64,000 nucleotides of DNA from Sesamum alatum. Lineage: Eukaryota; Streptophyta; Magnoliopsida; Lamiales; Pedaliaceae. Positions 54,780 to 64,000 of the stretch are shown in pieces. The stretch is from assembly GCA_034509735.1 (NCBI GenBank), contig JACGWO010000005.1, positions 38,656,479-38,720,478 of the forward strand. Direction: 5' to 3'. A program made the position numbers and the translations under genes. How positions within the stretch are numbered: position 1 is the first letter of the stretch; every line of letters begins with the position of its first letter. Under the pieces are notes generated by a model. It was given only the letters and a program-made list of their open reading frames with translations, did not search any database and was not told the DNA's origin.

Positions 54780-56780
54780 TCATTTCGGGTGTCGAAATCT
54801 TGAAAATGACAGCAAGTCCCTCATGGAACGAGTTAATTTAGTACACTTTGGTCCTAAAAAGGCCAAATCTTCTCCACGGTAGAAGTTCTTCAGGTCGACG
54901 TGTTGATCTTCGATGCTAACATGAAGATTCACGCTTGCATCACGAGCATTTCTCCTGAAAAATTCATTCATTTTCATTCTCATCACTCGGTCAAAAAAAT
55001 ATGCTGATAAGACTGATCGTATATTTTCTGATCGGAATAAAAACAGACAACATTTCTAAGTGGAGGATGCGGAGTTCTTCCCGTATATGTTAAAGAAGCC
55101 AAATGCAGAAGCTGCAAATCTAAGTTTGAAAGAGAACCAGTAAGAGTGCAGAAAGAGAGGATTGTTCTTGTGAGGATTTTATGAAACGATCCTCATAACT
55201 GTATTTCCCACAAGCAAGATAAGTTTGGAAAGATCTAATGAGTAACCAGTCGATGATAAAGGTCTAGAAACATTACGAGCATGGAGTTGCAAAAACTATC
55301 TCTTCAGGTTAGTCACCTAGATACAGAAATCACGAGAATGTCATGTAGCTGTGCTTACTTAGAACGCTGTTTTGACTCGACAATTTCATTCTTGCATCGC
55401 TGTTGAATTGGTGCAAGGTCAATCCTCAAATGCTGGATGAAGTGAAGCTGCAATATTAAAGCAAATGATATATCAGAATAGAGTACATTAAGATGTGAAA
55501 TACTAAAACCGACACAAATGGATTTTTTAAGTTCAACGCATCTGTTGGAAAAAGAAGAGCTATCTCTAATGCATATTGGCTATGGAGAACTTCTCATCTC
55601 GGGGAATCATGTTTCAACTGAGATTTGAGTGCAGTGACATATGAACAGCATTTACGATCACAATTGCCAACAGAAGGAAAGCTAGAACCAGAAGTACTTC
55701 CGTGAAACAACAGAACAACATGAACAAGAGTCCTTTTTCAAGACCAGATCATCCTGGAAGATGATGGTGGTCCTGCATTTCATTTCAATACAATTTTCAA
55801 ATTCTTGCTGGGGAAAGAAGTTTAAAGCTGGCTGAGCAATTGTCAGGATAAACTTTAGAAGCTGCGCATGACAATCCGCCTATAACGGGAAAGAGGAAGG
55901 CTCCAAGCAGGTTTTCAAGAATTCACATTTTCTAACTGTTTAAACGCTAAAAGAACACAAATAATCTTCTGATCCAAGAGACAAAACAACGGACGCCAAG
56001 AGCCAGAAACATTTACCTGATCGCCGTCTTTGATCCCATAACTTTGAATGCAAGCTTTCTCACTGATTAGCTTCTGACCTTCATAACATAAACAAAAGTG
56101 GCTCCATACAAGGGACCTACTAGGCAAAAAGTCCAAAAATCAATTCACAAATCTTATAACAATTGAGCTCCCCATCTCAAGAGACTCTCAAGAAAGCATA
56201 AGAGCCCTAAACTTCTACTTTTCATCAATGGAATCCATTTTCTTGGCATAGAATTATTTTCATGCAAACGTACTCAAGAAAACTGCAACATTTTCGAAGG
56301 CCGAAAGTTGCAAATAATCACATCTTTCTTTACCATCCAACACATAAAAAGATTTATCAAGATCTCACAAATGCACAATGCATCAAAATTATCTCAACTT
56401 AGAAAAAAAGCAAAATTGGAGGCTTAATTCCACCCTCATACCATAATTTTTTCCCTTCATCCATCTGCGTAAGGCCAAATTCTTCCTCAATGGCCAATTT
56501 CAGCCTACCCACTGTAGCATTTCTTGCCACGTGAAAACCTGCAAAACCAACACCTCAACCACAATTCTTTGAGATAAACCCTAAAAAGGGAAAACAATAA
56601 CAAAACAGAGAATCACGCAAAGGGTCGTGTAATTTTACTGAAGGAAGAGCCGTCCAACTTAAGAACAGAGAGTCTGAGAAGCTGCTCCGGAAGCCTTCGG
56701 TATGTGAGAGTCCTGCTGTAGAGTGAAAATGGGGTTGAAATCTTGGTGGTTTTCTCCGTTTTAGGCAAAACCTTCATCAT
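54780..56780 (-). CDS. Ubiquitin-like-domain protein, SNRNP25/At4g32270-like (5 exons)
   Basis: Exons on minus: 56639-56780, 56442-56538, 56017-56116, 55359-55447, 54780-54954. They join in phase to 200 aa. The start is the first of two adjacent ATGs (MMKVLPKTEK). TLTYRRLPEQLLRLSVLKLD leads into a UBL fold at about residues 35-125 (VARNATVGRLKLAIEEEFG, SHFCLCYEGQKLISE, YGIKDGDQLHFIQHL). The tail is basic and then acidic, ending FSRFRHPK. The layout matches a plant family related to the U11/U12 snRNP 25-kDa protein; whether this one is in the minor spliceosome is unknown. It lacks a C-terminal di-glycine, so conjugation is unlikely. The exon 4 donor overlaps a TAA in the reading frame. Confidence 0.8.
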
Positions 56781-57118
56781 TGAATCCAGTTCTTGAAAAT
56801 AATCTACTGTTTTTCTTCAAGATGAAGAAGAAGACGACGAGGCCGAGTTTGTAGAGTAGGGATGTGTTTTTGTGGAGTGCAAAGTGTGTGTGTGTGTTTT
56901 GAAAAGGTGACCGTTATATTTCTATGTTTTGTTTCTGGTGTGATGGAGGGAATGTTTGGTAACCATCACGCATGCGTTTTTGGGAATCTTTTATGCATTT
57001 GAAATGGATTTATTTCATTGCCAATTATGCATGAGTGCAGGAAAATTTCTTATTTCTTACCTAAATCCACTGTACTTTGGAACTACAAGGTGTTCTACAA
57101 CGGGTATCCTCGAACAAA
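56781..57118. other. UBL-gene upstream region
   Basis: It contains a (GT)n tract at about 56886-56900 and a weak TATA-like AAATATAAC on minus near 56914-56924. No other gene seen. Confidence 0.4.
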
Positions 57119-57310
57119 ATCCATTACTTCTTGGTCATGAGTATCCCAACTTCTAAACACGTTTGTTGTTCAAGAATCCATTACTTCTTGGTCGTGAGTA
57201 TCTGAACTTCTAAACACGTTTGTTGTTCAAGAATTACAACAGACATCGTTGAAGAGAATCCAGTACTTCTTGATCATGAGTATCTGAACACATTGTTCGT
57301 TGTTCAAGAA
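57119..57310. repeat. 57-bp tandem repeat, about three copies
   Basis: The unit begins AATCCATTACTTCTTGGTCA and ends GTTTGTTGTTCAAG. Copies are at 57119-57175, 57176 to about 57231, and a more diverged one at about 57256-57307 after a 24-bp interruption. Confidence 0.8.
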
Positions 57311-57543
57311 TTCTTGTTTGGACAGTTTACACCATCCAACGATCCCTTTGGCTCGATAGATCCTTCATTCAGGACATCATCCAAGAAATTATAGCATAAG
57401 ATGAAATTTTCAATATCATCAATCAAGAGAAGTAATAAGTTTAGGAGATCACAGCAAACTCGAAAATCACTTCAATTCTTTCCATGTTACCTATTCTTTT
57501 TCACTAGCAAGAATACTAAACAGATGGTAGGATCCCGGAGGAC

Positions 57544-60222
57544 TCAGTCACTTGCTATTTCTTGTTTGCTCTCCTTCTCATCTGAGGTAAGTTTGGATCC
57601 GTCGTTTTCACCCGAATCTGCAACCAGAGTGCTCCGGAACATTTCATCACTCTCTATAGCAGCAAACTTCTCTCTGTCTCCTTTCAGCAGGTCAACCACT
57701 TCAAGTATTGTTGGTCGTTTCTCTGGCCGATTATGGGCACAGATTAGTCCAACAAAGATGATTCTTTTCAGCTCTTCTTCGACATACTTACCATCTAACC
57801 TTGGATCGGCTAGTTCGTTCAACTTTCTTTCACAAGCCAAAGGGAGGGCCCAGTCTGTGATAGTACGCTTCATTGTCGAACTAAGCTTCTCTAGGGGCTT
57901 CTTGCCGCTAGCAAGCTCAAGCAAAAGAATGCCGAAACTGTAGACATCACAGCTCTCGGATGCCTTTCCCAACATTGCATATTCAGGAGCAAGATAGCCG
58001 AGTGTACCCTTAACTCTCGTGGTTACATGAGTTGCACCGTCAGGTATAAATTTTGCAAATCCAAAATCGGCAACTTGGGCTTTGAAATCACCGTCTAGCA
58101 ATACGTTGCTAGCTTTAATGTCTCTGTGGATGATGTGTGGGGTTGCATAGTGGTGTAGATAGCTGGAACGGAGCAAGTGTTAGCTCGGTAGTATTGGAAC
58201 ATAGTGAGAGAGCAAGTACAACAGCGTTATTTGAGTACTTACGCAATGCCCTCGGCAGCGCCAATAGCAATGTTCATCCGCCTGGTCCAGTCGAGATGAC
58301 ATTCAGCAGAATGCTGCCCATGAAGATGAGATAGTAAGCTCAGATTGGTCATATAGTCGTATACAATCAGACGTTCTTGCCCTTCTGCGCAATAGCCGCG
58401 TAGAGTAAGCAAATTCTTGTGTCGTACACGAGCAAGTATCTCGACTTCAACGGAAAACTCCATCTCTGCTTTGTTACTCCATGACTTCAACCTTTTTACA
58501 GCTATCTGTAACAAAATGAGTGAGAAAGAAATCAAGCATGTATAGCATACAAGGGAAATGCATCCTCCTCTTGCCCAGCAAGGAGATCATCACACTCACA
58601 GAAAGGAAACTGTTAAAAACTATTACTACTGAGACTATGACAAACAATAGCAAAGTGCGTCGATCTCATTGTAATAGGTGAAGTGAGAGAGTACTTGGAA
58701 GGAAGCTTGAATGTTCGAGCTATTCATCATCCAACGACGGGTTCATTCCACAATCCCCAAATTGCCATTACGTGGACACGTTTACCTCCTTAGTAACAAG
58801 AACTCTATTGCAGCAGAATGAATTTAAGGCTGCAAGTATGGTGTCTCCTAGAAAAATATTTCACCTCATACATTCTGCTTAACAAGCTTACTCAATTTCA
58901 GGTAAAAATAAATTCAATTAAGTCAGACAAGGATTTTGATTCACTGTTGAGTACATCTTTGTCTAATCCATGGACGTAACAAAGTTCCGATGTTTATGCT
59001 TCTCATAATACCTTTCTCTTCAACAGAAAGTAGGGTAACCTGAACAAATAAAAACACTAAGCATAATAAAAGCACTTGACAACTAATTTGACATTGTTCT
59101 TAGCATCTTTCTCCACTCTACATCTTCCTATACAGGTAGAAATAGCATTGTAAGGACCCAACCGATATCCAAATATGCTGCCTCAGGATCTTGCATATCC
59201 GTTCTCATATCACCAGATGAGACGTGAATGCAAGTTGAATGGCCTGAATCACTGTTAAAGCAGCTACAACTAGATGTCAAGATGAAAACAAGAATAACAT
59301 GAATTCTTTATCTTTACTCATTATTAATGTTATATATTAAAGATAGCAAAACCGGATCAAGAAAGCTCAATGGCCATGCATGCATTCGGGCAGTTTGTGG
59401 CGAACAATCACCTACACGTATACTTTGTATTTATATTTGACAATTACTCCTTTTATTGGTAAATAGCTCTCGGTGATAGTCAAACTGTTAGCAAAGACCA
59501 CACATATCTGTAGTGCATTAACTTGCATAGAAACCAATCTTTACAGCTTAAGATCGTCTCTGTTTGTCAAATTAACAACATCCTGTAGCACCAATTACTA
59601 TTTCTTGGACATCTAACATAGGGATGAGAGTCCGTAGCAACAGAACCAATCAATGTAGCAAAAATTCAAAACTCGACAACTACATAAATTACTAGACAAC
59701 AGAACAAATCAAGTACAGCCAGATACATAAATTTATGAGAGGCACTCTCATCTTACTTGAGAACCGTCCCAGAGCTGACCCCAGTAGACGCTACCGAATC
59801 CACCTTCTCCAAGCTTGTTATCGTAGTTAAAGTTATTCGTAGCCAATTGCAACTCCTTCAGGGAAAAAATCCTCCATGTTACCTCCTTTTTCCCTTGGTT
59901 TTTCCTGTTCAAATTCAAGACTTGACTTTACATTTGGGAAATAGTAAAAAACTACACTCCTATTGCTCATCCATATTCAATTGCCTTAATCTTCCTAAGT
60001 ATTATATATGCAGCCAAGAAAACTAAAACAGAGAGCATTACCAATCAATCAAACAGTGGGATTATCCTCAATCAAAACCACAAACCAATACACATGCCAA
60101 AACAAAAAGCCAACTTTCAAGAAATTCAAACAACAAAAACCAACAGTTATGGGCATTGACCAATAACAAAGCACATACCGATCTGAACTCTTAACACAAC
60201 AAAACATCGAGCAAAAACCCAT
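57544..60222 (-). CDS. PTI1-like receptor-like cytoplasmic kinase (4 exons)
   Basis: Exons on minus: 60179-60222, 59757-59904, 58243-58505, 57544-58162, joining in phase to 357 aa. The start MGFCSMFCC suggests N-myristoylation at Gly2 with nearby palmitoylation cysteines, hence plasma-membrane attachment (inference). Kinase motifs: G-loop LGEGGFGSV (46-54), Lys68 in AVKRL, HRD 164-166, Asn171, DFG 184-186, and APE in [12 protein letters not shown]-terminal acidic and Lys-rich tail follows. [16 protein letters not shown] and [15 protein letters not shown] match the group named PTI1-like tyrosine-protein kinase At3g15890. Such kinases act in receptor signalling; the specific role is unknown. 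All canonical catalytic residues are present, so it is probably active. Confidence 0.9.
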
Positions 60223-60860
60223 CAAATCTTTCGACTGCCCAAAATCCCACCGTTCTTGAAAATTTCAGCACGACTTATTGATGCTTAGCCGCAGCAGCCA
60301 TCAACGCCCCCTTCCTCTTTACCAAAAACCCATCAAAAATAATTAAAACCCATCACTTCAAAACCTCTCCTCCTCCTCACCACCAACTTTAAAGATTCAA
60401 AGGGCAAGAAAATGGAAACTGCAGATGTTCTACTGCTTTCTTTCTATTGGTTTAAATACACATTCATTCATGGAGTAAAGGAACTCGGAAGGAATATGAG
60501 CGCACAAACACAAGAGCAAAAGTAGAAAAGAACAAAGCTTTTATTAAATCAAAATTTGAAACGTAAAGTTGATTGGATTTTAGATATATGAGTTGTTGTG
60601 AATTATGTTATGGAAGTGGTGCGCGTGGGCCTCTCTCTTCTCTCTGTAAACTCTTTTATGTCTTCGATTTTAATTTTACTTTTTATAGCCTTTTAATTTA
60701 ATTATTTCAGTCTAATCCACTGATTTTTTCCAATTTTATTAATGGGGTATTTTTTTTAATCATCTAAAAATAAAGATTGAATTAATTATTTATTAATTTT
60801 ATTATGGTAAAAATTATTATTCGACACTTTTTGTAATTTATCATATAATTATAATCTATA
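60223..60860. other. PTI1-like leader, promoter and spacer
   Basis: A TATA-like GTATTTAAACC on minus lies near 60450-60461. Beyond 60650 the sequence is AT-rich. No other gene seen. Confidence 0.45.
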
Positions 60861-60867
60861 AAAAAAA

Positions 60868-61203
60868 GGGTGAATTGCACTTCAATTCCCCCCCCCCCAA
60901 AAAAAAAGAGGTTGCGCACCACGTTCAATCTAATTTTCGAGTTAAAATTTCATCAATATCAAAGTGCATGACCTCCATATGTTGTTTTTAAGAAGTGGGA
61001 ACGAAAAAAATAGACGATATTATCTTTGTCAACATCATATGAATCTCGTGTGCTTTAATATTGGTTGGATTTTTGACTTGAAAATCGTGTTGGTATGACG
61101 TGCAACCAATTAAGAGCTTTTGGAAATAAACGTCTTTTTTTACGTTTTTGGGAGGGAAGTCATAAAAATGCATTCTTTTGGGGATTGAAATGCAATTTGC
61201 TCG
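60868..61203. mobile_element. MITE of about 335 bp
   Basis: The left end GGTGAATTGCACTTCAATTCC and the right end GGGGATTGAAATGCAATTTGC are complementary with few mismatches. The flanks AAAAAAAAGG and AAAAATAAGG may be the target duplication. The C11 run at about 60888-60898 lies at the left arm's inner edge. Confidence 0.6.
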
Positions 61204-61493
61204 AAAAATAAGGAAGTTACAAAATTAAAGAGATAAGACTAATAGTCTCTCTTTGATACTGCACTTTAATACATTTTTTGGCAATTTTTTCCAAATTCTC
61301 TTGAAATTTATTAACGCCTACGAAACAAGCCCAATTTTTTTGTCGAAAATTTAGTAATTTCAATTTGAGTTAAATTTCGTGGTGCAAACGACTTAATTAT
61401 GTTTACATATTATGAAAAATGAAATTTAGGAGAGTTCATCGTACGTAAGAATGTTGAAAATCGATTTACTATAAAGTGCTACAATGATTTATC

Positions 61494-61527
<34 letters not shown>

Positions 61528-62490
61528 CTTCGTAGAGTATATTTTAATGACTAAGTGCAAGAAATTGATAACTTTAGTCTAGAAAAATAAATGAGAGTTG
61601 GGCATTTTTTCAAATTCATTTAATGTAAGCGTTTTAAATATTTGACTGTGATATATAGATCAGTAGATAGAAGACATACTATTTAATTAATAAATATCTG
61701 AGTTGATAATTATCTAATAAAAGACACCTCCACCCATTAATTATAGTTTAATTAAGTAGACATGCGGGAAAGATAGAGAAATGGCAGCCTTAATCAGTTT
61801 TATTTAAATGAGCTAAGCTAGTTTCCTAACTGTATGTGAACATTAAAGTACAATTAAATATATTGTTATTATGTTGATGAATAAATAACTTGAAGCTTTA
61901 AATTTGAACTTTGCTTCGACATTAAGTGTATTTAAACAATAGTGTCCGGCGTGATTGGTACCTTATTCTGCGAGGTATTATTCGCTCTAGTCATGAACAT
62001 CATGATTTTGTCACGATCGGGCCCCTATTATGCTAGGTATTGTCTGTTTTGACTTCATATGAACCTTACGATTTTGTCTTGAACATGCATCTCGTTAGGA
62101 ACAGAGGCCTGAGTTATGAGTAGCTCAAAGTCTTCGTTTACAACTGATATGGGATGGTTCCTACGTCAAATATTTCACTAATATCTGGTTTAACTCGATT
62201 TATTTACAACAGAGAGTAATTCATTCTACATTTTATCATATCACTTTTAAAATATATACATATAAATCAAATTGAGAATAATTGAGAAGAGAATATCCGG
62301 TTGATAATGGAAGTTAAATGAAGACAATTAAATTGTTGGGTCATATGGGAATCCCATTTAATTATTTAAGTTTCATTAATTTATGAAAACAACCGACAAA
62401 CATAAAGAAGTTGGTGGTATGCTTCACCCACACCATGACCATGAGACCACTACTTCCTCAGTTGGTACTACTGGTAGGCCTACCAATCAG
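61204..62490. other. AT-rich intergenic spacer
   Basis: No gene seen. An (AT)n tract is at about 61500-61527. Confidence 0.55.
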
Positions 62491-63480
62491 ATTATAAGAT
62501 TAAATTACTTTTTTTTCGTCTCATAAAGAATAGATTTTTTTAATTCAGTCCCATATTTTACAGAATTTTTGATTTAATTTCATTTTTAGATGAAAAGTTA
62601 TCAATTTAGTCTCAAACCCCATTTTTCGTCAAGTTTTAACGGAAGAATGGAGACTCCGTTAAGTACAATAGGGCTAAATTACATTTTTCGTCCCATAAAA
62701 AATGGACTTTTCCAATTCAATCCCATGTTTTATGACATTTTTGATTTGGTCTCATTTCTAGAGTAAAAGTTGCCAACTTAGTCCCAAACCATGTTTCGTC
62801 AAGTTTTAACGAAAGGACGAAGACCCTGTTAAATAACTGCTAACGTTGAAAGGAAATTACACACGTGATTCTGACTTGATTTGTCTGCTCATTCCACCCC
62901 TAAATGGTTGGGCCGCAAGGATATCGTGGCGCATCTGCCAATGTTCACTATCTTCACTTGAGATCTTGTGCTTTTCTTGAAATCAAACCAGTAATCGCAA
63001 GCGATTTGAAAAGAGAATGTCTGAATAGATTTATTATTTTTTTGGGGGGGGAGGGGGGGTTAACTTGATATTCAATTTGGGGTGGAATGAGGGGACAAAT
63101 CATGTGAGAATCACGTGTATAATTTTTCTCAAAATGTTAACAACCACGGGGTCTCCATCCGTCCGTTAAAACTTGGCCAGAAATGGGGTTTGATATTAAG
63201 TTCACAACTTTTCGTCTAAAATGGGATCAAATTAGAAATTTCGAAAAGCGTGGAACTGAATTAAAAAAGTTCATTCTTTATGGGACCAAAAAGGTAATTT
63301 AGCCCAACTGTACTTAACGGAGCCTGCATTCTTCCGTTAAAACTTGATAAAAAATAGGGTCTGAGACTAAATTGACAATATTTTATCTAGAAATAGAATC
63401 AAATAAAAAATCTCGTAAAACATGAGACTAAATTAAAAGAATTCCCTCTTTATGGGACAAAAAAAGATAATTTAGCCAAG
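62490..63480. mobile_element. Nested inverted-repeat elements of one family
   Basis: The inner element is about 62669-63304, with GGGCTAAATTACATTTTTCG at the left and AAAAAGGTAATTTAGCCC at the right. The outer element is about 62490-63480, with AAATTACTTTTTTTTCGTC at the left and AAAAAAAGATAATTTAGCC at the right. The four arms share TTCGTCAAGTTTTAACG-type text. The flanks of the inner one (CCGTTAAGTAC and GTACTTAACGG) are themselves arms of the outer one. A G-rich run lies at 63041-63058. Confidence 0.7.
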
Positions 63481-64000
63481 AACATACTATCAAACTGAGG
63501 CAAAGTTTTCAACTACTGCCTCTCCCACTACCATAATTTGCCTAAAATTTTCTGCCATTTAGTTCTTGAAGAATGGTGACCATTTATTAGTAAAAGTTGT
63601 ACCCAGCCCGAACCGATTCAAGTCTGACCCGAATGCAGGTTCTTGTGATTTTAGGTTAAGCTCGAACTTCCTTCATATCAAAAAATCTCATTACTGACGA
63701 AGAACAACCCCCAAACTCAGACTCGGATCAGATATGTGATTGGTAAAGATACCTAGAACTATAATAAACATCGTCATATCCAGCTTAACAAAGGCTCAAA
63801 GCACACATGGAAGGTGAAAGGCAAATAAAGAATCTTAACCTCAACACAAAAAAAAAAAAAAAGCTGATCCGAAATGATGCTATATATACTCAGTATTCAC
63901 ATCAAATGGTGGGTGTGGAGAAAGAGCACATGATTTAAAACCATAACGCTGTCAAAAATGAATGAATACAGTGTTGTATGCATATAGGTTTGCAGCAGAA
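63481..64000. other. Intergenic spacer at window end
   Basis: No supported gene. An A15 run is at about 63847-63862. Confidence 0.5.

Noticed and set aside
57401..57943. 180-codon Ser-rich open frame on +
   Set aside because: Antisense to the last exon of the PTI1-like kinase.

Overview
This is nuclear DNA of a flowering plant. Evidence: multi-exon genes with GT-AG introns, AT-rich spacers, a chromodomain Ty3/gypsy retrotransposon primed by initiator tRNA-Met, tRNA-derived SINE-like pieces and many MITEs. The proteins are eudicot-like. An asterid is my guess, not shown by the sequence.

Eight protein-coding genes were rebuilt exon by exon with consistent phases. On + there is a PX-domain EREX/EREL-type endosomal RAB effector (4393-12300). 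All the others are on the minus strand: SRP54 (13142-18959), a CUE-domain protein (21283-24076), adenine phosphoribosyltransferase (25975-27693), a DOG1-domain INP1-like protein (46853-47976), the outer-envelope kinase KOC1 (48497-50717), a ubiquitin-like-domain protein (54780-56780) and a PTI1-like receptor-like cytoplasmic kinase (57544-60222).

Layout. 1-2815 is an old LTR-type repeat. 2816-4392 is spacer plus the leader of the PX gene. 4393-27700 is gene-rich (PX, SRP54, CUE, APT). 27700-46850 is a transposon block. It holds a 1.15-kb imperfect palindrome, a SINE-like piece, a TIR element carrying what looks like a captured WDR70-like gene fragment, and a second TIR element split by a complete but broken 9.46-kb Tekay-type gypsy element (33497-42957, TSD AATAC). 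46850-60220 is gene-rich again (INP1-like, KOC1, UBL, PTI1-like). 60220-64000 is spacer with two further inverted-repeat elements.

The genes do not form a pathway; they are unrelated housekeeping, trafficking and signalling genes. From memory of Arabidopsis locus numbers, their order mixes several Arabidopsis segments (EREX/PTI1-like, EREL1/KOC1/UBL, APT3/INP1, CUE/APT2), as expected for an ancestral block fractionated after polyploidy. The most notable non-gene signals are the gene-capturing TIR element, the large palindrome, a stop-free 108-bp intron in the PX gene, and a MITE family with 8-9 bp target duplications.
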